64,000 nucleotides of DNA from Bacillota bacterium. GTDB lineage: Bacteria; Bacillota; Clostridia; Christensenellales; SZUA-584. Below are positions 1-7,836 of the stretch, piece by piece; position 1 is the stretch's first letter; each line of letters starts with the position of its first letter. The stretch is from positions 186,001 to 250,000 of the forward strand of contig JAEWTL010000013.1 of NCBI GenBank assembly GCA_023459495.1. Reading direction: 5' to 3'. A model generated the notes under the pieces. That model saw nothing but the letters and a program-made list of their open reading frames with translations. It was not told the origin of the DNA and searched no databases. A program made the translations under genes and the position numbers.

Positions 1-416
1 AACCCGGAGAGTACATCTACCGCATCGAGCTGCTCGACCATTCTGCGAGGCATCCGGAAAGCCGGAGATATATCGAATTCGTAGAGAGCACGGGAGCGGA
101 GTGCGTCGCCACCTACATGCGTTGGGTTTACTTCCGCAAAAAGGCGGCGGACGGCCCGTTCGAGTTGTACTCGGATAACGCTTCGCGCATCAGACATTAC
201 CGCAAGGTACGTGCGTTCTGGCTGGGGCTTCTCATCCTTGAGATCACCGCGTTTGCGCTGAACTTTGCCGTGCTGTTTGTACCGCCCCTGCCCATAGCCA
301 ATCTGGTGTGCGCGTGTCTGCTCTTCGTGTTGATCGTACTGTTCTCCTTCCTGTTCTTTGGGATGACGCGGCGGATTCGGGCACTGAAGCGGGCGCAGAA
401 AGTAGCAGAAAGCTAA
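1..416 (+). CDS. DUF2812 domain protein, 5'-truncated by the window edge
   Basis: The reading frame is open from base 3, so the gene begins upstream of the window; about 137 residues are visible. The visible part starts with PGEYIYRIELL and contains the RWVYFRKK...GPFELY block that I recognise as DUF2812, followed by two hydrophobic helices and a basic C-terminal tail. DUF2812 membrane proteins of Firmicutes are usually encoded beside a PadR regulator, and that gene would lie outside the window. The biochemical role is unknown. An internal ATG at 117 lies in the middle of the conserved block and is not the likely start. Confidence 0.75.
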   Translation, partial: PGEYIYRIELLDHSARHPESRRYIEFVESTGAECVATYMRWVYFRKKAADGPFELYSDNASRIRHYRKVRAFWLGLLILEITAFALNFAVLFVPPLPIANLVCACLLFVLIVLFSFLFFGMTRRIRALKRAQKVAES

Positions 417-438
417 GCCACATCCTTTTGGGGTCATC

Positions 439-512
439 TTGAGATTGGTTTCCTTTCGATGTATAATACAGGCAGCCGCTCCGCAATCCGCGGTGTGGCT
501 GTATTCTTTTTT
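439..512 (+). promoter_or_regulatory. Promoter and attenuator-like leader of the following membrane protein gene
   Basis: TTGAGA (439-444) and TATAAT (462-467) are separated by 17 bp. Directly downstream, CAGCC (473-477) pairs with GGCTG (497-501) and CCGC (481-484) with GCGG (490-493), and a T-run (507-512) abuts the AGGAGG ribosome site of the gene at 527. This is either a terminator for the DUF2812 gene or a short attenuator in the new transcript. Confidence 0.5.
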
Positions 513-526
513 AGGAGGTATCCGCT

Positions 527-1015
527 ATGAGAACAGCGAGTATGGTGTTGGGTATCATAGGAGGCGCTTTGGCTCTGTTGGGCGGATTGATGCTGATCCT
601 TTTGGGCAGCTTCTTTGCCAGCGGTTTCTTTTACCAGTTGGATATGCCGTCTGATTTCCCGTTCGAATTGTTCACGCAGTTTTTACCCAGGTTTTATACG
701 ATTTTAGGAATTGCCGCTATGGCAGGCGGAGCAGTAGGCCTCGCGGGCGGAATTATGGTTAAAAAGAAAAACGTGACCGGCGGCGTGCTGCTCATCGTTG
801 GAGCGGCAATCACCTTCCGCATCACGCTTATTCTCGCGGCGATCTTCGCGTTCGTTAAGGAGAAGCCCAAAGCGCCGGAGATGGCTTATCCGCCGATGTA
901 CCCATCGTATGCGCCGCCATATGTACCTTATCCGCCGTATGCGCCGCAGACACCTCCGCAGACCCCCTCAGACGGTCCTGCACCCGGCGATTCATCAGAC
1001 AGCCCTCAGAGTTAA
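527..1015 (+). CDS. Small membrane protein, DUF4064-like
   Basis: 162 aa. An AGGAGG site lies 8 bp before the ATG. The N-terminal half has Gly/Leu-rich transmembrane helices at about residues 5-30, 57-75 and 85-112, in the arrangement of DUF4064 proteins. The last 50 residues are a low-complexity tail rich in Pro and Tyr (repeats of the PPYAP/PYPPY type), probably cytosolic or surface-exposed. Function is unknown. It has its own promoter, separated from the preceding DUF2812 gene by a hairpin with a T-run. The DUF4064 assignment rests on architecture and is tentative. Confidence 0.7.
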   Translation: MRTASMVLGIIGGALALLGGLMLILLGSFFASGFFYQLDMPSDFPFELFTQFLPRFYTILGIAAMAGGAVGLAGGIMVKKKNVTGGVLLIVGAAITFRITLILAAIFAFVKEKPKAPEMAYPPMYPSYAPPYVPYPPYAPQTPPQTPSDGPAPGDSSDSPQS

Positions 1016-1053
1016 TCGTCACTGCCTATATAGCCACAACGGAGGTCTTACCT

Positions 1054-1485
1054 TTGCCCGAAGACATCATCATCCGCGCTATGGAAGAGGCGGACATCCC
1101 CGCCGCGCTGGAGCTGTGGAAAGCCGTGTTTACGCCCAAGTCGTCTGCCGCGAACGAACGCCGCGAGGTGATCGCGCGTTACCTTGCGCGCAATCCGGGG
1201 CTCAGCACCGCCGCAGTGGATGCACAAGGCGCGCTTATTGGCACCGTGCTGTGCGGTCACGACGGGCGGCGTGGTTCCCTGTTTCACGCCGCGGTCATCC
1301 CGGCCTTCCGTCGTCATGGCATCGCGCGCCGTATGCAGGAGCGCTGCGTTGAGGCGCTGCGCCGTGAAGGCGTAGGTAGCGCGTTTCTTCTCGTCACGCC
1401 GATCAACCCCGGCTCGCAGGAGTTCTGGATTTCCGTCGGCTGGGAGGTCTTCCCCGAAGTGCGGTACGTGTTTAAGACGCTATAA
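1054..1485 (+). CDS. GNAT family N-acetyltransferase
   Basis: 143 aa. The start is a TTG at 1054 with GGAGG (1041-1045) 8 bp upstream; no better ATG exists before the conserved fold begins (IIIRAMEEADIPAALELW). The acetyl-CoA binding segment is recognisable as VIPAFRRHGIARRM at about residue 90, and the C-terminal beta-alpha unit ends in GWEVFPEVRYVFK. It transfers an acetyl group from acetyl-CoA to an unknown amine. It lies 38 bp after the preceding gene on the same strand and may be co-transcribed, ending at the hairpin at 1611. Confidence 0.85.
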   Translation: MPEDIIIRAMEEADIPAALELWKAVFTPKSSAANERREVIARYLARNPGLSTAAVDAQGALIGTVLCGHDGRRGSLFHAAVIPAFRRHGIARRMQERCVEALRREGVGSAFLLVTPINPGSQEFWISVGWEVFPEVRYVFKTL

Positions 1486-1504
1486 TATGAGCACCAAAGA
1501 ATAC

Positions 1505-1590
1505 TTTGGTGGCTATGCCTCCAAGCCTCCAAACCACCTCGCAAGGGGCTGTGTCCCTTTGGCGGGAGCGTGAGGGCAGCGCCCTCACAT
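1505..1590. repeat. Intergenic cluster of palindromic repeat modules
   Basis: Contains a CCTCCAAGCCTCCAAACC segment, an AAGGG/CCCTT stem (1543-1559) and a perfect 8-bp stem GTGAGGGC (1570-1577)/GCCCTCAC (1581-1588). Related modules occur near 3001-3120 and 32141-32236. Not coding on either strand. Confidence 0.7.
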
Positions 1591-1610
1591 CTGACTTATT
1601 GACCAAGCTA

Positions 1611-1641
1611 AAAGGAGCGGCGAACCGCTCCTTTGTTTTTC
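1611..1641 (+). terminator. Rho-independent terminator
   Basis: Perfect 10-bp stem AAAGGAGCGG/CCGCTCCTTT with a CGAA loop, followed by GTTTTT. It ends the GNAT transcript and lies just beyond the convergent nfeD-type gene, so it may serve both directions. Confidence 0.9.
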
Positions 1642-1645
1642 ACCG

Positions 1646-2947
1646 TTAACGCCGGGGTCTGATCTCCTCCACCACGATGCGGCCCGGCGTGTGCTCCACG
1701 ACTACGATATTTGCGCCCTTCTCGATGTATGCGCCCGACGACATTACATTCTGCCGAAGCCCGCCGATCATGGCAATTCCCGCGGGCCGAAGGTCTGTCG
1801 CCGCTTCACCTGCCTTGCCCACAAGGCTCTCCGTATGCGTGTGGCTCACATAGCCCTCCTCAGGCAGCATGCTTACGCCCAGCATCAGCTTGCGCAGCAG
1901 ACCCAGCTTTTTCAGCAGCAGATAAATCAGTGGCAAGCCCACCGCCGCGCCCAATATACCGATACCGAACACAGTCAGGAAGGTAACAAAATCGCGTGCG
2001 GCAAATATCATGCCCGCCACGATGCAAATGATGCCGAGGATGCCGAAAATGCCGAACCCCGGCACAATGAGCTCAATGCCGAGCAGCACCACCCCCGCCA
2101 AAAACAGCGCGATGCTCCACCACTCCGCAAAGCCGGCGATGTAACTGCCGCCGAAATACAGGCCGAAGCAGATGATGGACAGCACACCGAACACGCCAAA
2201 GCCCGGCGTGAAGATCTCGATGCCCATGCAGATGATCGCCGCAATGAACAGGATGCTCATCACTGTCGTGGAGGTCAGAAACTGCGCGGCAAGCACCGGG
2301 AAGCTCATGCTCTGCTCCTGCACGGTTTCGCCCGAATAGCCCAGCAGCGAAAGCGCGTCGTCCAGTGAGGACGCGGTCCCTTCCGATATTCCCAGCTCTA
2401 GCGCTTTGGACGCGGACAGCGTCAGCAGCGAACCCGCCTCGGTCACGCCTTCGATGGCGATGTCCTTGTCGGCCATGGCTGCCACAATCTGCGGATTACG
2501 CCCGCGTGCTTCCGCCGCAGAGGTGAGGATGCCGACCCAGGTGGAGAGCGTCTTTTCGTCGTTCGGAATGGTCTCCGCCGCGCCGATTACCGCGCCCGGG
2601 GCCATCACGATGCGTTCACACGAAATGGCGATCAGCGTACCAGCCGAAAGCGCGTTGCGCGTGATGTAGCAGCTCACCGGCACCGTCGCGTCCAGCAGTA
2701 TCTCCTTGATGCTGTCCGCCTCAATGATCTGGCCGCCGTAGGTGTCCATTACCAGCACCACCGGGCTGCTGGACGCCTCCGCGCCTTCAATCGCATCTTT
2801 GATATACGCTGTCATCGCGGCGTTGACCTCGCCCGTGACCTCGACCACCACGACCCCGCCGGACGCTGCCTGCGCGTGTCCTGTGAGCGCAAACAAACAG
2901 AGCGCCGCGGCGGCGAATGCTCCGATCCTGCCGATCAACCGTTTCAT
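1646..2947 (-). CDS. NfeD-type membrane-bound serine protease (ClpP-class)
   Basis: 433 aa from the ATG at 2947, which has AAAGGGG upstream and begins a signal peptide (MKRLIGR followed by a hydrophobic stretch ending in GHAQA). Residues about 30-210 form a ClpP/SppA-like domain: VMDTYGG followed by the nucleophile segment SAGTLIA, with a lysine-containing region downstream, as in the Ser-Lys dyad of long NfeD proteins. Four to five transmembrane helices follow at about 225-360, and the C-terminal 80 residues form a small OB-fold-like NfeD domain. Long NfeD proteins are thought to clip membrane proteins and are usually linked to a stomatin/SPFH gene; none is adjacent here. An upstream in-frame extension runs through repeat DNA and is rejected as a start. 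Confidence 0.88.
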   Translation of the reverse strand: MKRLIGRIGAFAAAALCLFALTGHAQAASGGVVVVEVTGEVNAAMTAYIKDAIEGAEASSSPVVLVMDTYGGQIIEADSIKEILLDATVPVSCYITRNALSAGTLIAISCERIVMAPGAVIGAAETIPNDEKTLSTWVGILTSAAEARGRNPQIVAAMADKDIAIEGVTEAGSLLTLSASKALELGISEGTASSLDDALSLLGYSGETVQEQSMSFPVLAAQFLTSTTVMSILFIAAIICMGIEIFTPGFGVFGVLSIICFGLYFGGSYIAGFAEWWSIALFLAGVVLLGIELIVPGFGIFGILGIICIVAGMIFAARDFVTFLTVFGIGILGAAVGLPLIYLLLKKLGLLRKLMLGVSMLPEEGYVSHTHTESLVGKAGEAATDLRPAGIAMIGGLRQNVMSSGAYIEKGANIVVVEHTPGRIVVEEIRPRR

Positions 2948-3000
2948 GTTCGCCCCTTTCCGTGAACCTGTCCATTCACAAACCGTCGTCTCAAATTTAC

Positions 3001-3120
3001 GAGGACGCCACCCTCGCACTCCCGCTTCTTTACTTGAAGAAAAGAAGCAAAAGGCATTTCCCACATGGGATTCTCAAGGGTCTGGACCCTTGAGCGAAGG
3101 TTTGGAGGCAGAGCCTCCAA
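3001..3120. repeat. Modular palindromic repeat cluster
   Basis: Four modules in a row: an imperfect GAGGACGCCACCCTC palindrome (3001-3015), a stem GCTTCTTT (3024-3031)/AAAGAAGC (3041-3048), a perfect 10-bp stem CTCAAGGGTC (3073-3082)/GACCCTTGAG (3085-3094), and TTGGAGGC (3102-3109)/GCCTCCAA (3113-3120). The last two modules reappear near 32147-32236. Confidence 0.8.
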
Positions 3121-3151
3121 GATCGCTGCACTTTTGGTTAAATAATAACAA

Positions 3152-3177
3152 AGCCCGAGAACTGTCCGTCCCGGGCT
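3152..3177 (-). terminator. Terminator of rpsU
   Basis: On the minus strand AGCCCG pairs with CGGGCT around a 14-nt loop, followed by TTGTTATT. It lies 14 bp after the rpsU stop codon. The tail is not a clean U-run. Confidence 0.6.
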
Positions 3178-3191
3178 CATACGCTATGCGA

Positions 3192-3365
3192 TCAGTGCTT
3201 ACGCTTGCGTGCCGCTTCCGCCTTTTTCTTTCTCTTGACGCTCGGCTTTTCGTAATGCTCGCGCTTACGAAGCTCCGCCAGCGTGCCTTCCCTTGCGGTC
3301 AGACGCTTGAACCGTTTCAGGGCATTTTCTAAAGATTCGTTTTCGCCAACGCGTATTTCCGCCAC
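3192..3365 (-). CDS. rpsU: Ribosomal protein bS21
   Basis: 57 aa. The translation reads VAEIRVGENESLENALKRF through to a basic C-terminus ending AARKRKH, which is the bS21 pattern (ENESLENALKRFKR, then REHYEKPS and a Lys/Arg tail). The start is a GTG at 3365 with GGGAGGG 6 bp upstream. The protein joins the 30S subunit near the anti-Shine-Dalgarno end of 16S rRNA. It is monocistronic: it has a perfect consensus promoter (3434-3462) and a terminator hairpin after the stop. Many clostridial genomes place rpsU with a GatB/YqeY gene; here it stands alone. Confidence 0.95.
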   Translation of the reverse strand: MAEIRVGENESLENALKRFKRLTAREGTLAELRKREHYEKPSVKRKKKAEAARKRKH

Positions 3366-3433
3366 TGCTTACCCTCCCTCCCGACTCCACAGGCGATTTA
3401 GCCCGCCAAACGGGAGTTTTTTCACACTAGAGT

Positions 3434-3462
3434 ATTATAGACAACGACCAATGAATTGTCAA
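3434..3462 (-). promoter_or_regulatory. Consensus sigma-A promoter of rpsU
   Basis: On the minus strand TTGACA (3462-3457) is followed after exactly 17 bp by TATAAT (3439-3434), a perfect match in both hexamers. The GTG start codon is about 60 bp downstream of the inferred transcription start. Confidence 0.9.
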
Positions 3463-3544
3463 TAACGATCGTCCGCCGCAAAATTGTATCTTTGTTTGCG
3501 CTGAATGCGATTTGGCCCGGTTTGATGCAGCGTATCGCACGCTT

Positions 3545-4408
3545 TCAACCCGCAAAATCCTTTGTCCGCGCGTCGTAATAATCGTATTGCGAAATTACTT
3601 TGAAGCCACTCGTCTGATAAAGATGAAACGCACGCGCATTTTCGCTGTCCACTTCGATCTCGATTTCGCGGTCTTCTTTTTGCAGCTCCGCTACGATCTG
3701 CGCGACCATGCTGCGCCCATAGCCCTTGCCCTGATGCTGCGGCGAAACGCCGAGGCCGAAGATATATAGCGCTTCATCGCCTGTGCTGACGCCGCAGATT
3801 CCCACGATCTCCTCATCCGCCACGGCCACATAATTATAGCGCTGCGGGTCTGCGAAAGCGCCTTCGACATGGTGGCGCGCCACCTCCGGCGCTTCCTCAA
3901 ACGCCTCGCCGCTGATTGCGATCATAGCCGGGATGTCCTCTTTGTTCGCACGGCGCACCGTCAAGCTATACGATCCTGCTTCCACTCCGCCCACATACCG
4001 CAGCCGGTACTCCGAGTGCTCGATGGCAAGCTCCCACTTTCGCGCAATGGCCGCCCCATCGGGCATGGACGCCTCGTGCACCAGCAGCAGATTCTCATAT
4101 CCGTATTTAGCAGTCTCCGCGCTCGCCCCTTTCAGCAGCCGCATGAAGTTTCCCTGCCGCCTGTAATCCGGATGCACGCAACCGGAAACCTCCGCCACGT
4201 CCCTTGTAGGCGCAAACACACTGATTATTCCAATCAGCGCATCCCCCTCGGAGAGTAAAAAGAAGCAGTCCATTTCCGGCACCACATTGATGCCGTTGTC
4301 AAGCGAGATGCGGCTGTCCGCACCGTCCGTTTGGGCACAGACCGCTTCAAGTTCCCTGATCTTTGCCGTCTGCGCCTCGGTCAGACGGTTCGTTTGTCTT
4401 AGCTCCAT
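3545..4408 (-). CDS. Tandem GNAT-domain acetyltransferase
   Basis: 287 aa from the ATG at 4408, preceded by AAAGGAAAC. Two GNAT units are visible. In the first (about residues 40-140) the acetyl-CoA loop is HPDYRRQGNFMRLL. In the second (about 150-287) it is SPQHQGKGYGRSMV, followed by the ENARAFHLYQTSGFK motif typical of the RimI-like fold. The second unit has the better preserved cofactor loop, so it is the likely catalytic domain. The gene starts 13 bp after the upstream lipoprotein gene and is probably translated from the same mRNA. The substrate is unknown. Confidence 0.88.
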   Translation of the reverse strand: MELRQTNRLTEAQTAKIRELEAVCAQTDGADSRISLDNGINVVPEMDCFFLLSEGDALIGIISVFAPTRDVAEVSGCVHPDYRRQGNFMRLLKGASAETAKYGYENLLLVHEASMPDGAAIARKWELAIEHSEYRLRYVGGVEAGSYSLTVRRANKEDIPAMIAISGEAFEEAPEVARHHVEGAFADPQRYNYVAVADEEIVGICGVSTGDEALYIFGLGVSPQHQGKGYGRSMVAQIVAELQKEDREIEIEVDSENARAFHLYQTSGFKVISQYDYYDARTKDFAG

Positions 4409-4421
4409 TCGTTTCCTTTCG

Positions 4422-5354
4422 TCAGTCCCAATATTCGAGGTTGTCAAAGTAGTCGTCCGCAGGTGCGCCTCCGATTAGCGCCTGCCAATCGTCCATCGTA
4501 ATCAGGATACGCCCCTCGCTGCCGTCCGAGAGCGTAAAGCTCATGTAGGTTTCACAGTCCGTGGCGACAGGTGTCAGCCGCGACCCGACAGGCAGCATCA
4601 TTTGCGTATATACCCCGCCCGCGAGCATCTCTACCGGCAACGGCAGAACCGTATGCATCGGCTCCCGGTCCTGTGTATCGACCACCATCTCCGACACGCA
4701 CTCCAGCCTGAAAGCTGCGGTGATCTTGTATTCGCAGGTATACATCCAGCTGCCGATTATAAACAGATCGTCCCGCACCGTCACTTTAGTGCCGTTCACT
4801 GCTGCGACATATACGTCGAGTTCGTCCTTCAATACGGGTTTTCCGTTGCTGAAGGCAAACATGGAGGTGACGTAATCGTCGGAGCTGATATCCACAGTAG
4901 TCAGCAGGCCGGGTGCTCCGTTCGGTGCAGAGCCCAAATACGCATCCGCAAACCAGCCTTCGCATTCATCTGCAGCGGGTACCCGCTCAAACCCTTCCGG
5001 AGTCAGCACCCCCACATACACGATGCCATAATCCTCGTCCGTCGTCGCCACTACGACGGTTTCTTTTTCGTCGTCCCCATCGATATCCACTTCAAAGCGC
5101 TTCAGTTCGGTTAAGTCCTTGGGCAACGGTGCCAGCGTCGGAGCCACCGTGGGCGTGGGCTCCTTCGTCGGGGAGGGTGTCGGAGTTTCCGGAGACGGCG
5201 TATGCGTTACTTCAGCCGTCCGCGTGGCGGTGGGTGATGGCTCCACGGTCGGCGTCGGACGGTCGTGCATGCTGAAGAGCTGGCTGCAGCCCGATATCGC
5301 CAGCAGGCACAGCACCATAAGTATAGCGGCCAGCGCCTGATACCATTTCTGCAT
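4422..5354 (-). CDS. Lipoprotein with Thr/Pro-rich stalk, paralogue A
   Basis: 310 aa. The ATG at 5354 is spaced correctly from AGGAGG; a second ATG at 5357 is too close to it. A signal peptide leads to the lipobox AISGC, so the protein is anchored on the outer face of the membrane. Residues about 30-75 form a Thr/Pro/Ser stalk (TPTVEPSPTATRT type). The globular part begins with PLPKDL and contains DIDGDDEKET, an FG-GAP/calcium-loop-like DxDGD motif. It ends in YFDNLEYWD. It is strongly similar along its whole length to the neighbour at 5439. Function is unknown; a surface-exposed sensor or binding protein is only a guess. Confidence 0.88.
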   Translation of the reverse strand: MQKWYQALAAILMVLCLLAISGCSQLFSMHDRPTPTVEPSPTATRTAEVTHTPSPETPTPSPTKEPTPTVAPTLAPLPKDLTELKRFEVDIDGDDEKETVVVATTDEDYGIVYVGVLTPEGFERVPAADECEGWFADAYLGSAPNGAPGLLTTVDISSDDYVTSMFAFSNGKPVLKDELDVYVAAVNGTKVTVRDDLFIIGSWMYTCEYKITAAFRLECVSEMVVDTQDREPMHTVLPLPVEMLAGGVYTQMMLPVGSRLTPVATDCETYMSFTLSDGSEGRILITMDDWQALIGGAPADDYFDNLEYWD

Positions 5355-5438
5355 CATACCCTCCTTTTAAAAGGCGGAAGCCTGTCATGTCGCTTCTATA
5401 CGGCTACCGGAGCTTCACCTTTAAAAAGCCGTTCGGCG

Positions 5439-6365
5439 CTATCCCCAGTAGTCCAGATTGTCGAAGTACTGCGATTCGTCCAGACCGTTGATTTTAAAGG
5501 TATAGCCTCCGTCAAATGAGCCAATGACCCTTCCCTCCCGGCCATCCTCCAGCCGGAACTTCATATAGCTGCTCCCGTTAGTCGATATCGGATAGATCAG
5601 AGTCCCCACAGGCAGCGTATCATCGGAGTATACGTTACCGTCCAGCAACTGCACAGGCAGCGGCCGGATGGTATGCGGCGGGTCCTTGTATTCCATATCC
5701 AACATCATTTCGGATGTCTGCTGCAGCGTATAATGGCTGGTAATCTTGTACTCGCAGGTATAGACCCAGCTGCCAAGCATCACGAGGTCGTCCCTCACCG
5801 TCACACTGCTTTCGCTTACGTTTGAGACATATGCAGATAGCCTGTATTTCATCACGGGTTTACCATCGCTGAACGAAAATACGCAGGTCAGATAATCGTC
5901 CGAACCAAGGTCCAGCGTCACCAGCACGCAGGGCTCTCCGTTTTGCGTTTTGCCGCTCCACACCTTGGAGTAGAAACCCTCATCGACGGCGACACGGTCA
6001 TAGCCATCGGAAGTAAGAACGCCGATGTACACGTTGCCATAGTCCTCGTCCGTGGTGGTGATGACCACCGAATCGTTGGCACCGTCCCCGTCCACATCCA
6101 AAACAAAGCTGTCAATCTGGACGAGATCTTTGGGCAGCGGGGCAAGCGTCGGGGCTGCCGTGGGCGTGGGCTCCATCGTCGGGGTGGGCGTTGGCGCTTC
6201 CGGAGATGCCGTAGGCGTTGCTCCAGCCGTCCGTGTAGCTGTGGGTGAAGGCGTAACGGTCCGCTCGGGCGGATCGTGCATCGCAAAAAGCTGGCTGCAG
6301 CCCGTCATTGCAAGCAGGCACAGCGCCATGAGAACGGCTGCCAGCGCTTTATTCAATTTCTTCAT
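5439..6365 (-). CDS. Lipoprotein with Thr/Pro-rich stalk, paralogue B
   Basis: 308 aa from the ATG at 6365, with GGAG 10 bp upstream; the in-frame extension to 6425 is the tail of a decayed copy. Architecture is as in the downstream paralogue: signal peptide with lipobox AMTGC, a SPTATRT-type stalk, the PLPKDL junction, a DVDGDGAND loop and the C-terminus YFDNLDYWG. The shared CSQLF.MHD after the lipid cysteine and the conserved TTDEDYG block show a tandem duplication. It lies between a degraded copy upstream and the intact copy downstream, all on one strand behind the promoter at 6875-6903. Confidence 0.88.
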   Translation of the reverse strand: MKKLNKALAAVLMALCLLAMTGCSQLFAMHDPPERTVTPSPTATRTAGATPTASPEAPTPTPTMEPTPTAAPTLAPLPKDLVQIDSFVLDVDGDGANDSVVITTTDEDYGNVYIGVLTSDGYDRVAVDEGFYSKVWSGKTQNGEPCVLVTLDLGSDDYLTCVFSFSDGKPVMKYRLSAYVSNVSESSVTVRDDLVMLGSWVYTCEYKITSHYTLQQTSEMMLDMEYKDPPHTIRPLPVQLLDGNVYSDDTLPVGTLIYPISTNGSSYMKFRLEDGREGRVIGSFDGGYTFKINGLDESQYFDNLDYWG

Positions 6366-6366
6366 C

Positions 6367-6565
6367 TCAAGAGCTCCTTCCCGAAACCTGGTCAGCACCA
6401 GTACACTGCAAATAATCTTTCTCACTCACGTGAATGATCATGACACCGCAATTTTCTCCGCGCGTGTAAAGTACCCTCCCCTGCCAGCTATCCTCCAGTT
6501 TGAACGACATATAGCTTTTATCCGTCTGACGACACGTGCCAGACATAAGTTCCGGCAGGAAGTGG
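6367..6565 (-). pseudogene. 3' fragment of a lipoprotein paralogue
   Basis: One open frame without a start reads LPELMSGTCRQTDKSYMSF, then KLEDSWQGRV, and ends in MIIHVSEKDYLQ before a stop at 6367. SYMSFKLED and GRV align with SYMKFRLEDGREGRV and SYMSFTLSDGSEGRI of the two intact copies. The signal peptide, stalk and most of the domain are missing. The fragment ends directly before the ATG of paralogue B. Confidence 0.7.
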
Positions 6566-6567
6566 TC

Positions 6568-6839
6568 TTAGCCCCAATACTCGATATTCTCAAAGCATTC
6601 ATCCACGTTCATACCGCGTATAACGGTAAATCTCGCCTCTTCCCTCACCTCCGCCGTCAGCTCGAGTGGCGGCGAGGCAGTCAGTGCGGATGAGGTGCCG
6701 CCACCGCAGGTGTGGCCTGAACAGCTGCCGCAGGCGTAGCTTGCGCAGATTCGTAATCATTGATAATATCGGTGCAGCCCGTCAGCAGAGGGATATAAAG
6801 CATCACAAAAGCAGCAAGAAGCACCATCGTTTTCTTCAT
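6568..6839 (-). pseudogene. Decayed lipoprotein copy with internal deletion
   Basis: An ATG at 6839 with a good ribosome site (AAGGAG) starts a lipoprotein signal (MKKTMVLLAAF, lipobox LLTGC) and an Ala/Thr/Pro stalk that stops after HPH near 6720. In another frame downstream, RGMNVDECFENIEYWG (ending at 6568) matches the C-terminus of the intact copies (YFDNLDYWG). The body of the domain is deleted and the frame shifted. A secreted peptide of about 40 residues could still be made from the 5' part. Confidence 0.72.
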
Positions 6840-6874
6840 CGTAAACGCTCCTTCAGGTACATCTTCCTCAGATG

Positions 6875-6903
6875 ACTATATCCTGTTTTCTCTTGAATTA
6901 CAA
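6875..6903 (-). promoter_or_regulatory. Promoter of the lipoprotein array
   Basis: On the minus strand TTGTAA (6903-6898) and TATAGT (6880-6875) are 17 bp apart, just downstream of the rluD stop codon and about 35 bp before the ATG of the decayed copy. Confidence 0.6.
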
Positions 6904-6924
6904 GGTTCTGGCGGCGCTGGTCGG

Positions 6925-7830
6925 TTACACTTCCCGACGCAGCTTGTTCAATGCGGCTTCAAAATAGTCCGGTAACGGTGCGGTGAACGTCACGCGCTCA
7001 TCCGTTGCGGGATGGATGAAGCTGAGTTCTCCCGCGTGCAGCAGCTGTCCGCCCTTGTGCAGCCGCACGTTCTTCGGGCCGTACACCGGGTCCCCTGCGA
7101 CAGGATGCCCAATGCTGGCCAGATGCACGCGGATCTGGTGGGTGCGCCCCGTTTCGAGCGCGGCCCGCACATAAGTGAACTCGCCGAAACGCTCCATCAC
7201 GGTGATGTGTGTCACCGCGTGGCGTCCGCGGCTGTCCACCGCCATCTTTTTGCGGTCAGTATGCGACCGGCCGATGGGCTTATCGATATCGAGGCTGTCT
7301 TCTTTGATGTTGCCATGCACGATGGCGGAATAAACGCGGCGTGCGCTCTTGTCGGCCAGCTGTGAAGAAAGCACGGCGTGCGCTTCATCGTTCTTGGCCA
7401 CCACGAGCAGGCCGGAGGTATCCTTGTCCAGCCGGTGCACGATACCCGGCCGCATCTGTCCGCCGATGCCCGAAAGGTTATCGAGCGCGGAGAGCAACCC
7501 GCCTGCCAATGTCCCGGTCGCGTGACCCGGCGCGGGATGCACCACCATGCCCTGCGGCTTGTTCACCACCGCAATATCGCTGTCCTGATACACGATATCG
7601 AGCGGGATGTCCTCCGCTTCAAGCTCCGAAGGCGCGGGGTCGGGCATAACGACAACAATCTCGTCGCCCGCCTTCACCTTATCGCCGGGCTTTACTGCAT
7701 TGCCGTTTACCGTCACATTGCCGTCAATAATCGCATTGGTCAGCTGCGTACGCGATACGGGCAGCTCCTTAGCAAGATATTTATCGAGCCGCGGCGCGGC
7801 TTCCTGTACTGTTATCCGGTATTCTTCCAT
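6925..7830 (-). CDS. rluD: 23S rRNA pseudouridine synthase RluD/YlyB family
   Basis: 301 aa, normal for the RluA family. An N-terminal S4 RNA-binding domain (about residues 13-60, RLDKYLAKELPVSRTQL) precedes the pseudouridine synthase domain with the catalytic aspartate D135 in HRLDKDTSG and the later RTHQIRVHL block. It isomerises specific uridines in 23S rRNA. In Firmicutes this gene is usually next to lspA; here an unrelated plus-strand gene (7938-8423) is inserted between them. No ribosome site precedes the ATG, while a TTGCCT-17-TAGAAT promoter ends 6 bp before it, so the transcript may be leaderless. Confidence 0.93.
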   Translation of the reverse strand: MEEYRITVQEAAPRLDKYLAKELPVSRTQLTNAIIDGNVTVNGNAVKPGDKVKAGDEIVVVMPDPAPSELEAEDIPLDIVYQDSDIAVVNKPQGMVVHPAPGHATGTLAGGLLSALDNLSGIGGQMRPGIVHRLDKDTSGLLVVAKNDEAHAVLSSQLADKSARRVYSAIVHGNIKEDSLDIDKPIGRSHTDRKKMAVDSRGRHAVTHITVMERFGEFTYVRAALETGRTHQIRVHLASIGHPVAGDPVYGPKNVRLHKGGQLLHAGELSFIHPATDERVTFTAPLPDYFEAALNKLRREV

Positions 7831-7836
7831 AGCCGT

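Noticed and set aside
1691..2368. A 225-residue plus-strand frame opposite nfeD
   Set aside because: Rich in His, Gln and Arg as expected for an antisense frame; nfeD is clear.
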